From positions 3,720,001 through 3,784,000 of the forward strand of contig NZ_CP134398.1 in the NCBI RefSeq assembly GCF_002968335.2: a stretch of 64,000 bases of DNA, in the 5' to 3' direction. Position numbers and translations under genes: made by a program. Positions 55,803 through 63,261 of this stretch are shown here, piece by piece; the stretch's first letter is position 1; the number at the start of each line of letters is the position of its first letter. Under the pieces are notes generated by a model, which did no database searches, was not told the origin of the DNA, and worked only from the letters and a program-made list of their open reading frames with translations. This DNA comes from Mycobacterium sp. ITM-2016-00316 (GTDB lineage: Bacteria > Actinomycetota > Actinomycetes > Mycobacteriales > Mycobacteriaceae).

Positions 55803-56372
55803 ATGCAGGCACGCGATCGGCTCGTCACCAGTGCCATCGATCTGATCCGGCGCAACGGCGTCGCCGGTACCGGCCTGTCGCTGTTACTGGAGCTCAGCGG
55901 CACCGCACGCCGGTCGCTGTATCTGAATTTCCCCGGCGGCAAGGCCGAACTCGTCGCCGATGCCACCCTGGCCGCGGGCCGCTACACCGGCGATGCCATC
56001 GATCACCTGGCCGCCACCCTCGGCCCGGTTCCCGCGGTGCGGGCCTTCGTCGCCGCGTGGCGAGACACCCTCACCCACAGCGACTTTCTGTCCGGATGCC
56101 CGATCGTGGCCGCCGCGCTGGGCCGCTCGGAGGCCGACAAAGCTGCCGACAACGCCGGCGCGGTCTTCATCGACTGGCAACGCCGACTGGCACGCCACCT
56201 CGAGGCCGCCGATGTCAGCGCCGAGGACGCCGCGCGGCTGGCCAGCGTCACGGTGTCCGCGGTCGAGGGCGCCATCGTCGTGTGCCAGGCCACCAAATCG
56301 GCCGAGCCGCTGCAGCATGTCGAGGACGCGCTCATCGAGCTCTACGAGTCGAAAGTCGGCACTAAGGAGTAG
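55803..56372 (+). CDS. TetR-family transcriptional regulator
   Basis: A 189-residue protein from ATG 55803 with AGAGAGG upstream. N-terminal HTH: 'AIDLIRRNGVAGTGLSLLLE' and 'GTARRSLYLNFPGGKAELVA'. The C-terminal half resembles the LmrA/YxaF group (FIDWQRRLARHLEAA). Placed head to head with the MMPL gene and its palindrome, so it most likely represses that transporter and itself. Ligand unknown. Confidence 0.88.
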   Translation: MQARDRLVTSAIDLIRRNGVAGTGLSLLLELSGTARRSLYLNFPGGKAELVADATLAAGRYTGDAIDHLAATLGPVPAVRAFVAAWRDTLTHSDFLSGCPIVAAALGRSEADKAADNAGAVFIDWQRRLARHLEAADVSAEDAARLASVTVSAVEGAIVVCQATKSAEPLQHVEDALIELYESKVGTKE

Positions 56373-56847
56373 GGGTCGGGATCGGATCCAACGCCTGGAG
56401 CGCGCCGTCCTCGCCGATCTGGAAGCGCACCTGAGCGATCCCGGTCGGGCAGCACGGCTTGTCCTGACCCTGCAGCCACTGGTACTGCACCGTGGCGATC
56501 TTCTCCCCCAACGGGACCACGGTGGTGTACGGGCGGGGCCGCGGGGTCGGCGGGCCCAGCGGCGCATCGCGGTCGAAGAACAGCACCTGCACGGCGGCAT
56601 CCTGGGCGGTGTCCCCGGTGCCGATCACCACCCAGTGCAGGCGGCAGTCACCGGTGTTACCCCGCGATACCTCCGACCAGCGTTCACCGACCTTCTGCAC
56701 GGCGGTCTTGACTGTCTCGGCGGTCGGGGTGTCCGCGGCCGGGCAGTCCGAGGTGGACTGCGGCGCCGAGTTGGGTGGGCTCCACCCACATGAAGCCAGG
56801 GCGAATGTGAGGGCCGTGAGGGCCGAGGCGATCCGGGTGAGCCGCAT
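56362..56847 (-). CDS. LppP/LprE-family lipoprotein
   Basis: A 161-residue protein from ATG 56847. Lipobox LASC at residue 20 after a hydrophobic signal, so diacylated and anchored outside the membrane. The mature part has conserved Cys (TSDCPAAD, GDCRLHWV, DKPCCPTG) and the family segment 'HWVVIGTGDTAQDAAVQVLF'. Function unknown. Its 3' end overlaps the TetR gene by 11 bases in convergent orientation. Confidence 0.82.
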   Translation of the reverse strand: MRLTRIASALTALTFALASCGWSPPNSAPQSTSDCPAADTPTAETVKTAVQKVGERWSEVSRGNTGDCRLHWVVIGTGDTAQDAAVQVLFFDRDAPLGPPTPRPRPYTTVVPLGEKIATVQYQWLQGQDKPCCPTGIAQVRFQIGEDGALQALDPIPTPTP

Positions 56848-56951
56848 GGCAGTGAGCTTACGGAGTGAACATCGCTCTCCCCGATCCTCCGGCGCCGGCC
56901 AGTCCCGTCGCCCGGATGTGCTCAGCGAACACTCCGCGTAGCATCCAGGCC

Positions 56952-57614
56952 ATGGGAATACGCCATTTACGCCGGTTGGTCGTTGTCGGCGCGCTGACCG
57001 CTTCGATGCTGGCAACCGGCTCCGCCCCTGGCGCCTCCGCCGAACCATGCCCCGATGCCGAGGTGGTCTTCGCCCGCGGCAGCGACGAGCCACCCGGCCT
57101 CGGTGCCACCGGCCAGGCGTTCGTCGACACCCTGCGCGCGCAGTCCCCCGGTAAGTCCATCGGCGTCTACCCGGTGAACTACCCCGCCAGCGGCGATTTC
57201 GAGAACCGGGCGGTGTTCCCGGCCACCATGTTCGACGGTGTCGGTGACGCCGCCGCACGAGTGCGGTCGACGGCCGCGAACTGCCCGAACACCAAACTCA
57301 TCGTCGGCGGATACTCCCAGGGTGCAGCGGTCGCCGCCTACGCCACCGCAGACCTGCCGGCCGACGTGCAGAGCCGGGTCGCCGGACTGGTGCTGTTCGG
57401 TAAACCGAGCGCGTCGCTGTTGTCCCAATACGGTGCGCCGCCGGCCAACATCGCACCGTCGTACTCGGGTAAGTCACTGGACCTGTGTGCACCGGGCGAC
57501 AACATCTGCGATGGCTCGCCGGCTTCGCTGCTGGGTTCGCTGGCCCATGCGACCTATCCCTACAACGGTCTGACCGACGCGGCAGCGGCGGCCGCCGCGG
57601 GCAGGATCGCCTAG
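56952..57614 (+). CDS. Cutinase-family secreted serine esterase
   Basis: A 220-residue protein from ATG 56952. Signal peptide to about residue 30 (APGASAEP). Cutinase-type catalytic triad: Ser in IVGGYSQGAAV, Asp in 'DLCAPGDNICDG' and His in 'LAHATYPYN'; Cys pairs at both ends. Mycobacterial members (Culp) cleave fatty-acid esters, phospholipids or Tweens. Followed after 9 bases by the tRNA-Asn terminator copy, which marks the island border. Confidence 0.9.
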   Translation: MGIRHLRRLVVVGALTASMLATGSAPGASAEPCPDAEVVFARGSDEPPGLGATGQAFVDTLRAQSPGKSIGVYPVNYPASGDFENRAVFPATMFDGVGDAAARVRSTAANCPNTKLIVGGYSQGAAVAAYATADLPADVQSRVAGLVLFGKPSASLLSQYGAPPANIAPSYSGKSLDLCAPGDNICDGSPASLLGSLAHATYPYNGLTDAAAAAAAGRIA

Positions 57615-57623
57615 AAAGCAGTG

Positions 57624-57646
57624 AGGCCGGCGCTTGCGCGCCGGCC
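57624..57646 (-). terminator. Terminator copy 1, downstream of tRNA-Asn fragment
   Basis: AGGCCGGCGCTTGCGCGCCGGCC: a nine-base perfect stem with a short loop. Identical to 62752-62774 and placed as the original terminator of tRNA-Asn; it may serve the cutinase gene as well. Confidence 0.75.
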
Positions 57647-57651
57647 TGTCG

Positions 57652-57689
57652 TGCTCCCCCGGATGGACTCGAACCATCAACCGTCCGAT
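57652..57689 (-). other. attL: 38-base copy of the tRNA-Asn 3' half
   Basis: Identical over 38 bases to 62780-62817. On the minus strand it holds the discriminator, acceptor 3' strand, T-arm and 3' anticodon stem of tRNA-Asn. To the right the match ends at the anticodon loop. The classic footprint of a tRNA-integrated element. Confidence 0.88.
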
Positions 57690-57839
57690 GCGGATATGTC
57701 GTCCCGACGGATCTCCTCAAAGGTTCGCGAAAGTGCTGGCGGGCAGCAGGATTCGTTTACCGCTGCCCATGCCAGTTCATTGCGTGTATCCGGTATGTCA
57801 GAGGTGTTATGCGAGGAAGGTACGGGCAGGCAGTACCTC

Positions 57840-58013
57840 CTACCGCCGGGCGGTGGTGACTACCGCTCCGACAACCAGACACAGGACGAACCATCCGATG
57901 TAGGCCAGCCACCCGAGGCCGATCGTCGCGCCGAAGAAACCCGCGAAGAACCCGATGACCAGCAGGGCAACTCCGACGAGGATTGCATACGCGATCGCCA
58001 TGATGCAGATCAT
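57840..58013 (-). CDS. Small membrane protein
   Basis: A 57-residue protein from ATG 58013 (MICIMAIAYA). Two hydrophobic segments (about residues 5-27 and 30-50) split by a Gly-rich turn, ending TTARR. First gene after attL, on the minus strand. No family recognised. An extended frame to 58118 would lack a sensible start. It could be a prophage-type toxin or a holin-like protein; not determined. Confidence 0.5.
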   Translation of the reverse strand: MICIMAIAYAILVGVALLVIGFFAGFFGATIGLGWLAYIGWFVLCLVVGAVVTTARR

Positions 58014-58230
58014 GGCACTCAGGTCGGTCCCGCGAGCTACGAACCCGACTGTAGGTCGACCCGAAGATGCCGTGACCGGCCGTGGTGCGGATCGGACAAC
58101 AGCAGAACTATCTGCCACACCTTGCGACTGGATCGATAGCGCAGAGTTTCGCCGATGTCATTCATCGTTGGTGTGTCCGGCCCCATTGAACATCTGCTGT
58201 GACCTGGTATCACACGTACCATCAGGGGTG

Positions 58231-58398
58231 ATGTCCAAGCAACTGAGTGAACAAGCGGCCGCCGCGGTGTCAGCGCCGCGCGACGATTTGGCCGCTGGTC
58301 ACAGCGAGGCTGCCATCGAAATCGAACCCGACGAGGTCGCCCAGTTGCTCACTAAGCACACCCGCCGATGGGCCGGTGTCCTTGAGCGCCTGAAGTGA
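58231..58398 (+). CDS. Small partner (antitoxin-like) of the Doc-like protein
   Basis: A 55-residue acidic protein from ATG 58231 (GTG 58228 also possible): MSKQLSEQAAAAVSAPRDDL followed by an IEIEPDEVAQLLTKHTRRW segment. Its TGA overlaps the GTG of the next gene (GTGA). Size, order and coupling match Phd/antitoxin partners of Doc, but the sequence is not a recognisable Phd fold. Probable antitoxin by context. Confidence 0.55.
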   Translation: MSKQLSEQAAAAVSAPRDDLAAGHSEAAIEIEPDEVAQLLTKHTRRWAGVLERLK

Positions 58399-59288
58399 CC
58401 TACTACCTGGGCGCCCAGTCGCTGATCGCCATCAACGAAAGCCAGGTAGGCCCTGGTTGCGTCGGCGACATGCATGGCGTGGAGTCAGCTGCTTTCCGAC
58501 CCCAGAGCGGCTTCGGCGACGCCGACCTTTTCCCCGATATCTGGGCGAAGGCAGGCGCGCTGCTCCACTCAATCGCCAGCAACCAGTACTTCACCGACGG
58601 TAACAAACGAACCGCATGGTTGGCCGCCAACATCTTCCTGGACAAGAACGGCTACGAACTCCCTCACATCAACGACATCGGCGCCGAGATCTTCGTGCAA
58701 TCGATCGGCCAGGACATCTTCAAGACCGAGGATGAGCCGAACGCGTCGATCGGTAAAGCAGGCGAGTTTCTGCATACCGCATGGGCCCGTCAGCGAGCCG
58801 GTGCCTCGAAGCACCATCGGCTGGAATATGTGTTCTTGGCTGAGGCCGTACAACCCTTCGGCAACGGCACGTTCAACGTTATGAGGGGCGGCATCTTCTC
58901 CTTCACGGTCGAGGATCATCCGGGACTGTTTCCGCTGCCGTTCGAGTTCGCGGTGATTGGCCGCTTCCATTGGAACTCCGGCGACAACATCGTCCCTCAC
59001 ACCCTGACCGCGACTCTCGTTCCCGAGCCGGGCGGAAAGCGCATCAACACGCCTTCTGCGACTCTTGAACTCAGGCAATTCTCACCACCGCCGAGCGGAC
59101 ATCCCCAGCACGCTCAGTCGGGTCTACTGCCCCTGTTGTTCCACATCCAACTAACCCCGATCTTCCTGGCGTTCGGGCCAGCAACGGTCGAACTTAGCCT
59201 CGACGGTGAAGTGATCGCGGAGTTGCCTTTTCAGTTGCTTAAACAGGAGGGTGCTCCGAACTTGGCCAGCCTGGCCGCCACGCTCTAA
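58395..59288 (+). CDS. Doc-like (Fic superfamily) protein fused to a DUF6941-like domain
   Basis: A 297-residue protein, GTG start 58395, coupled to the small upstream gene. Residues 1-130 follow the Doc plan ('GVESAAFRPQSGFGDADLFP', 'AALLH'-like helix, then NQYFTDGNKRTAWLAANIF). In Doc the motif is H-x-F-x-D-x-N-K-R; here residue 64 is Gln, so the catalytic His appears lost while D68, N70, K71 and R72 remain. Residues about 143-290 form a separate beta-rich part (LEYVFLAEAVQPFGNGTFNV, 'HTLTATLVPEPGGKR') resembling the DUF6941 family. Doc normally ends near 125 residues, so the fusion is unusual. It could be a nucleotide-binding sensor or a non-canonical toxin. Confidence 0.7.
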   Translation: MTYYLGAQSLIAINESQVGPGCVGDMHGVESAAFRPQSGFGDADLFPDIWAKAGALLHSIASNQYFTDGNKRTAWLAANIFLDKNGYELPHINDIGAEIFVQSIGQDIFKTEDEPNASIGKAGEFLHTAWARQRAGASKHHRLEYVFLAEAVQPFGNGTFNVMRGGIFSFTVEDHPGLFPLPFEFAVIGRFHWNSGDNIVPHTLTATLVPEPGGKRINTPSATLELRQFSPPPSGHPQHAQSGLLPLLFHIQLTPIFLAFGPATVELSLDGEVIAELPFQLLKQEGAPNLASLAATL

Positions 59289-59296
59289 GCATCCAC

Positions 59297-59485
59297 CTAC
59301 CGGCCATCGCGGGTGCAGGTTCGGCGTACCCAGCGCACATCCGACAGCAAGCACTCTGGGATATCCGAAAGCAGCGCGATGGTGGCGGTGACGTTGAACT
59401 GTGGACCCAGCCACCGCGCCGACTCCGCCGGTGACGTTGCCTTGCGTTCACGGCGGGCCGCCAGCAGCGCACCCGCGCCGATCAT
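59297..59485 (-). CDS. Hypothetical 62-residue protein
   Basis: ATG 59485; starts MIGAGALLAARRERKATSPA, ends RTCTRDGR. It lies just downstream of the RHH gene on the same strand, in a 240-base gap. No family. Kept only because the gap is otherwise empty and the codon bias is plausible. Confidence 0.3.
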   Translation of the reverse strand: MIGAGALLAARRERKATSPAESARWLGPQFNVTATIALLSDIPECLLSDVRWVRRTCTRDGR

Positions 59486-59528
59486 GCCTCCAACGACATG
59501 AGCAGGGAGTCGCAGGCAGCGTGAGCGA

Positions 59529-60017
59529 TTACGGACGCTCGGCAGGCACCTCGGTGGTCTTCTCTCCCCGAGACTGCGAGAATTCCGCGAAACCGCCATC
59601 GATCTTCGATGTACACGTCGCGACTAACGTCAGCATCTGAGACATCTCCTGTTGCATTGACCCCATGCGCTGCAGTGTCGCCGCCAAGAACTTCGCTGCG
59701 TCCTCCACCGAAGCCGGACCGCTAGTGGAGTAACTCACGAACACTCCTCGGTGCTCATCGCGCTCGGGCTGCGTTCTGATCAACGACAGCAGATGCTCCC
59801 GTGCAATCGTCGACACTGGCAGGTCACGGCCGGCCGCAATCCCCTCCAGCGCCTCGAACTCGTCCGGGCTGAGCCGAACCTGCAGCACCTTCGACCGACC
59901 ACGCCCAGGCCGGCTCACCGACACATTGTCCGGCAGTGGCCGATCCGACTGGTCAGCCTCGCCGTCCTCCGCTTCCGTACCGATCCGCGTTAGACGATCG
60001 TCAAACGATTCCCTCAT
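59529..60017 (-). CDS. Ribbon-helix-helix-type antitoxin-like protein
   Basis: A 162-residue protein from ATG 60017, overlapping the toxin stop by one base (TGATG). Residues about 46-80 (KVLQVRLSPDEFEALEGIAA, then DLPVSTIAREHL) form a ribbon-helix-helix DNA-binding segment as in BrnA/CopG antitoxins. The C-terminal 80 residues are helical, with Met-rich 'LATLQRMGSMQQEMSQM', an unusual extension. It would neutralise the upstream BrnT-like protein and repress the pair. Confidence 0.68.
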   Translation of the reverse strand: MRESFDDRLTRIGTEAEDGEADQSDRPLPDNVSVSRPGRGRSKVLQVRLSPDEFEALEGIAAGRDLPVSTIAREHLLSLIRTQPERDEHRGVFVSYSTSGPASVEDAAKFLAATLQRMGSMQQEMSQMLTLVATCTSKIDGGFAEFSQSRGEKTTEVPAERP

Positions 60018-60301
60018 CAGTCCGTGCCTCCCTGCTCGTAGTAGCGCCGATCCCGCGCATTGGCCTTCCAAGCGTTCGCACCGTAGGTGACGTCATCCTC
60101 GTGGCTGAAGACGGTGATGACGGTCAGAATCGCACCGGCGCTCGGCGAGTAACCGATGGTGCGGTTGCTCTCGCCAGACGTGCTGTTGTAGTCCGGGATA
60201 AAGACCACGCGCTCCGGGTCTGCGAGTGCTTCGTTGGCCTGGGCCACGGACACGTAATGCTTGGCGATGTACCAGCCTCGCTTGCTCCAGTTGATCGCCA
60301 T
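60017..60301 (-). CDS. BrnT-like toxin family protein
   Basis: A 94-residue protein from ATG 60301 (MAINWSKRGWYIAKHYVSVA). The BrnT pattern is visible: N-terminal strand, K-H, 'QANEALADPERVVFIPD', 'RTIGYSPSAGAILTVIT' and a C-terminal 'NAWKANARDRRYYEQGG' equivalent to the R-x-x-x-R-R-Y end of BrnT, an RNase toxin. Toxin-first order and stop/start overlap with the RHH gene match brnTA. The start sits beside the palindrome at 60308-60318. Confidence 0.65.
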   Translation of the reverse strand: MAINWSKRGWYIAKHYVSVAQANEALADPERVVFIPDYNSTSGESNRTIGYSPSAGAILTVITVFSHEDDVTYGANAWKANARDRRYYEQGGTD

Positions 60302-60307
60302 ACCTGA

Positions 60308-60318
60308 GTGTAATACAC
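60308..60318. promoter_or_regulatory. Operator candidate of the BrnT-like operon
   Basis: GTGTA-A-TACAC is a perfect 5+1+5 palindrome. GTAATAC also repeats at 60310-60316 and 60320-60326. It sits directly upstream of the toxin ATG and 44 bases before the plus-strand gene at 60362, so it could control both. Confidence 0.5.
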
Positions 60319-60361
60319 AGTAATACAGACGGCAACCGCTTAAAGCGGTAAAGTCCACTCC

Positions 60362-60715
60362 ATGCCTCTATTCGACCTCGACGACTTCCTCGCCGAAGCC
60401 ATCGAAACCGCCGCACTCAACAATCTGACCCTCCTCTACGACAGCGGAGACACCCCCGCGACAGAGCGCCAAATCGTCTTTGGCGACCGAGCGGCCGCTG
60501 CCACCTGGGACCAAGGCGCAAACGACGGCTACCAAGTCACCATCAACATCGACGAACACCATGCCGGAATCAAGACCGCCACCGCCAGCGAACTCGGCGT
60601 CAGCAGGGGAACCATCGAAGAGAACGACCCCAAGACGCAAAGCGAGCGATCCGAGAGCATCCTGATCATGCTGTCACGGCCCTCGATGCCGATCGGCCGC
60701 AACATAACCCGGTAG
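60362..60715 (+). CDS. Hypothetical island protein
   Basis: A 117-residue acidic protein from ATG 60362 (MPLFDLDDFLAEAIETAALN). No recognised domain. Divergent from the BrnT-like pair by 60 bases. A plausible phage or island protein; 12 bases separate it from the excisionase-like gene, suggesting one transcript. Confidence 0.55.
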   Translation: MPLFDLDDFLAEAIETAALNNLTLLYDSGDTPATERQIVFGDRAAAATWDQGANDGYQVTINIDEHHAGIKTATASELGVSRGTIEENDPKTQSERSESILIMLSRPSMPIGRNITR

Positions 60716-60727
60716 GAATAGACCGTC

Positions 60728-60952
60728 GTGGCTCAGCTCTACATGTCGATATCTCAGGTCGAAGAACGCCTTGGCCTAGCCCCTCGCAGCCTGTCCAAGG
60801 CCAAAATGCCCGATCCCGACGTCATCGTCGGGCCAGTCCAAGCGGACGGACAGCCCGAACGTGGCGCCGCCCGCGGCTGGCTACCTGAAACCATTGACGA
60901 GTGGCACGCCAACAGACCGGGCCGCGGCGCCCGCACCGACCTTCAAAGCTGA
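60728..60952 (+). CDS. Excisionase/helix-turn-helix-like DNA-binding protein
   Basis: A 74-residue protein from GTG 60728. MSISQVEERLGLAPRSLSKA looks like a MerR/Xis-type HTH (S-x-x-E-x-x-x-x-L), with a C-terminal 'RGWLPETIDEWHANRPGRG' like the W-x-x-x-x-I-x-x-W end of such proteins. In a tRNA island this would be the directionality factor or regulator, but the partner integrase is missing. Confidence 0.6.
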   Translation: MAQLYMSISQVEERLGLAPRSLSKAKMPDPDVIVGPVQADGQPERGAARGWLPETIDEWHANRPGRGARTDLQS

Positions 60953-60966
60953 CCCGCACACAACAG

Positions 60967-60997
60967 CGGCCCGTCACCCCACCAGGGTGACGGGCCG
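60967..60997 (+). terminator. Terminator hairpin between convergent island genes
   Basis: CGGCCCGTCACC at 60967-60978 pairs perfectly with GGTGACGGGCCG at 60986-60997 over a 7-base loop; a bidirectional stop between 60728-60952 and 61011-61316. Confidence 0.75.
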
Positions 60998-61010
60998 ATC
61001 TGTCCGTGAC

Positions 61011-61316
61011 TCACTCGTCGTTGGCGGTCGCCTCCGCCTCGGGCCCCTCTGAGAACAACATCTCGCCACCTTCGACGTAGTCGCCCTGCCGTAGGTGTGC
61101 GGCCACCTCGCGCAGCGCCCGGATATACCCTTTCTGGTACTCCTCGCTACCGAAAGTCCTGTCCTCCGCTCGCTTGGCCCATCCTCGTAGAGCTTGTGCT
61201 ACGCGCAGGTGATTCAAAAACACGGCCGGCTGCTCGGTCAGCAGCTTGTCGGTCTTCTCGGGCTCGTATGCCCCAAGGTTGTCTGCGTCGAAATTGAAGA
61301 TGCTAGGTGTAGGCAT
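61011..61316 (-). CDS. Hypothetical island protein
   Basis: A 101-residue protein from ATG 61316 (MPTPSIFNFDADNLGAYEPE). Helical centre 'FLNHLRVAQALRGWAKRAED' and an acidic C-terminus. No family recognised, no signal peptide. Convergent with the excisionase-like gene across the terminator at 60967. Confidence 0.6.
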   Translation of the reverse strand: MPTPSIFNFDADNLGAYEPEKTDKLLTEQPAVFLNHLRVAQALRGWAKRAEDRTFGSEEYQKGYIRALREVAAHLRQGDYVEGGEMLFSEGPEAEATANDE

Positions 61317-61341
61317 TGTCCGACCGTAACCTGCGCGAGCC

Positions 61342-62028
61342 TCAACGGTCGATTACGGTCCGCGACTTCACTTCAGAGGTTCTCACCACGTGGATGGTTC
61401 TGTCGAGCGACACCATGAATCGCGTCCACTCGCCATCCGAACTCAAGACGTAACCGTCGACTGTGGGACGGCCTTTAACCTCGATCGTTTCCCATGGCAA
61501 CCACAAAGTGTCATTCGAAACGAAAGAAATCAGCAACGCCACAACCGTGACGATAAAAACCATCCCACCAAGAGCTGTAACTCGATCCCGCGGTTTTCCT
61601 TCCGCCATTTGTTGGTGGGCGACGACCGTCAGCAAGGCGACCACCAATAAGCCGACACACACCAACAGCTGCCCGCGTGGCATGGCGACCCACACGATCG
61701 CGCCGGTGATTGGGAGTAGGCAAAAGAACGCGGCTTTCACCAATCGGCGATACTCCGGTTTCGTAACGCCGGCGTACGCGAATAGCCACAGCGTTACCTG
61801 GATCCAGAACACCACCGTGCCGCCGAGAGGCAAGATCGTCGCAAGCACAAGCGTCTTCAGGTCAAGGTTCTGCACCAATACGCGAAGCGTGTTCGGATCA
61901 CCCTCGGAAACCACCAGCACTCGCATTGCGCAGAACACGATCGGGAACACGGCGAACACCGCGCCCAGCAGGGTGAAGAACTCTGCGCGACTGAGTTTGG
62001 CCGTCGGTGGCCGAGGCGAGGCGCTCAC
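61342..62028 (-). CDS. Hypothetical membrane protein
   Basis: A 228-residue protein from GTG 62028. Five to six hydrophobic segments (for example 'FFTLLGAVFAVFPIVFCAM', 'TLVLATILPLGGTVVFWIQV', 'LLVCVGLLVVALLTVVAH'), then a cytosolic C-terminus of about 55 residues. No transporter signature. Upstream neighbour on the same strand is 62095-62373. Confidence 0.6.
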   Translation of the reverse strand: MSASPRPPTAKLSRAEFFTLLGAVFAVFPIVFCAMRVLVVSEGDPNTLRVLVQNLDLKTLVLATILPLGGTVVFWIQVTLWLFAYAGVTKPEYRRLVKAAFFCLLPITGAIVWVAMPRGQLLVCVGLLVVALLTVVAHQQMAEGKPRDRVTALGGMVFIVTVVALLISFVSNDTLWLPWETIEVKGRPTVDGYVLSSDGEWTRFMVSLDRTIHVVRTSEVKSRTVIDR

Positions 62029-62094
62029 AGTCTCGGACTATCGCATGCGCAGTCGCTCGCTTGGATGCGGCGCGCCCCGCGCCAACTGTTTCGA

Positions 62095-62373
62095 CTACAG
62101 CTCGCGAACCCGCCGCCACACCTGCCGGACATTGTGATTGTCGTAACCAACCGTCTTCGGCCCCTCACCGTCGAGCGGCTCAAGCACAAAACCCCGACTG
62201 CCCAGCTCCTTCTCCCAATCCGGCTGATTCGGGCCCGCATCCACGATCCGCGCTACCCGCAGCCATGAGAAGTTGCCGTTCCACTTCACCACGTCATCCA
62301 CCACGAGATCGCGCGGGTAAACCTCTTCAATCGGCCACGGCGCATCGGTCGGTCTCTGCATCGGTTCTTCCAT
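62095..62373 (-). CDS. Hypothetical island protein
   Basis: A 92-residue protein from ATG 62373 (MEEPMQRPTDAPWPIEEVYP). 'RDLVVDDVVKWNGNFSWLRV' and 'VRQVWRRVREL' suggest a small SH3-like beta fold; no function assigned. Possibly one transcript with the membrane protein. Confidence 0.55.
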   Translation of the reverse strand: MEEPMQRPTDAPWPIEEVYPRDLVVDDVVKWNGNFSWLRVARIVDAGPNQPDWEKELGSRGFVLEPLDGEGPKTVGYDNHNVRQVWRRVREL

Positions 62374-62415
62374 GGCAACGTGCCTACCACCGCTCGCCCA
62401 GCGCCACCCGCGGTT

Positions 62416-62628
62416 TTAAGAGACCCCGCGCAACGCCTCTGTGATCGCGGCGACCAGCTCGCCGACCGTCAGAATCCCCGACACCGAGAACATGTGTCCA
62501 GATTCGACGTCCTGTCGCAGTGGAACCCCGGGTGCTGCCGCGCCTGGTCCCGCAGCCCGGCCGCGATCGCCCGCGCCTATCCGCTCCCGCAGCACCGCCT
62601 CCCGGACCACGACATCCGCCAGTCGCAT
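62416..62628 (-). CDS. Hypothetical 70-residue protein
   Basis: From ATG 62628 (MRLADVVVREAVLRERIGAG), ends 'TVGELVAAITEALRGVS'. Helical ends are plausible, but the Gly/Arg/Pro middle looks like a high-GC shadow. Kept as a low-confidence candidate because it occupies a stretch otherwise without genes near attR. Confidence 0.3.
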   Translation of the reverse strand: MRLADVVVREAVLRERIGAGDRGRAAGPGAAAPGVPLRQDVESGHMFSVSGILTVGELVAAITEALRGVS

Positions 62629-62751
62629 TACGCGCAGCGGCGGACGTCGTGGTCCGGATGCCCGGGCTGTGTTGCAGAAATTCTCGGGAGGCGTGATGGT
62701 GCGGGATGATTTTGCGGGGAAAGTACGGGATTCGGCCCCTGGATAGCACTC

Positions 62752-62774
62752 AGGCCGGCGCTTGCGCGCCGGCC
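62752..62774 (-). terminator. Terminator copy 2, downstream of intact tRNA-Asn
   Basis: Identical to 57624-57646: GGCCGGCGC/GCGCCGGCC stem, eight bases from the tRNA 3' end. Its presence on both borders means the element carried a terminator copy with its att site. Confidence 0.75.
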
Positions 62775-62779
62775 GTGGT

Positions 62780-62817
62780 TGCTCCCCCGGATGGACTCGA
62801 ACCATCAACCGTCCGAT
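62780..62817 (-). other. attR: 38-base tRNA-Asn 3' half in the intact tRNA
   Basis: Identical to attL at 57652-57689; here it continues into the complete tRNA, so the island supplied the replacement 3' half and the host the 5' half. Confidence 0.88.
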
Positions 62818-62854
62818 TAACAGTCGGAAGCTCTGCCAATTGAGCTACAGGGGA
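62782..62854 (-). tRNA. tRNA-Asn (anticodon GUU)
   Basis: A 73-base cloverleaf on the minus strand. Acceptor TCCCCTG pairs with CGGGGGA (one T-G wobble), discriminator G, anticodon loop CTGTTAA, T-arm ending GGTTCGAGTCC. Reconstituted after insertion; the tail to tail neighbour and dnaG match the M. tuberculosis asnT region as I recall it. Confidence 0.93.
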
Positions 62855-62984
62855 ATGATGCGGAACAGACTCTAGCGTATGCACCCGGCTGCTCCCGAAT
62901 CGCCATGTCAGACGCCCCTTCACCCGCGTTCCGGGTGCGTGAGGCAGGATATAAGCAATCTGTTGTCACCGTGAGGGGAGCCCT

Positions 62985-63260
62985 GTGTTCCGGTTCGTGT
63001 TCGTACTGGGGGTCGGCTATGTGTTGGGCGCGAAAGCGGGCCGGCGCCGATACGAGCAGATCTCTGCCACCTATAAAGCGGTCACCGAGAACCCGGCGAC
63101 CAAGGCCGTGCTGGACGCCGGGCGCCGCAAGGTGGCCGACCGGGTGTCACCCGATCCGGCGATGGTGAGATTGACGGCGATCGACGCCGAGACATCGGTG
63201 CTGCACCCCGAGCAGGTCGACGTCGAGACGCCGAACCCGCAGAACGGGAAGAGCTTCTAA
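62985..63260 (+). CDS. Small conserved mycobacterial protein next to dnaG (Rv2342-like)
   Basis: A 91-residue protein from GTG 62985 with GTGAGGGGAG ahead. Starts with a hydrophobic segment FRFVFVLGVGYVLGAKAGRR, a YtxH-like glycine helix, followed by 'RYEQISATYKAVTENPATKA'. It looks like a small membrane-anchored protein of unknown role, at the position Rv2342 holds in M. tuberculosis. Confidence 0.78.
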   Translation: MFRFVFVLGVGYVLGAKAGRRRYEQISATYKAVTENPATKAVLDAGRRKVADRVSPDPAMVRLTAIDAETSVLHPEQVDVETPNPQNGKSF

Positions 63261-63261
63261 C

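Larger units (their letters stand above)
57652..62817. mobile_element. Genomic island integrated at tRNA-Asn (about 5.1 kb)
   Basis: Bounded by attL (57652-57689) and attR (62780-62817). Both borders also keep a 23-base terminator copy. Contents: Doc-like fusion with partner, BrnT-like/RHH pair, excisionase-like gene, membrane proteins and unknowns. No recombinase gene is recognisable, so it is defective or mobilised in trans. Many genes look less GC-biased than the flanks. Confidence 0.8.

Noticed and set aside
57652..57689. Second, functional tRNA-Asn
   Set aside because: Only the 3' half is present; no D-arm or acceptor 5' strand can be formed. It is an att remnant.
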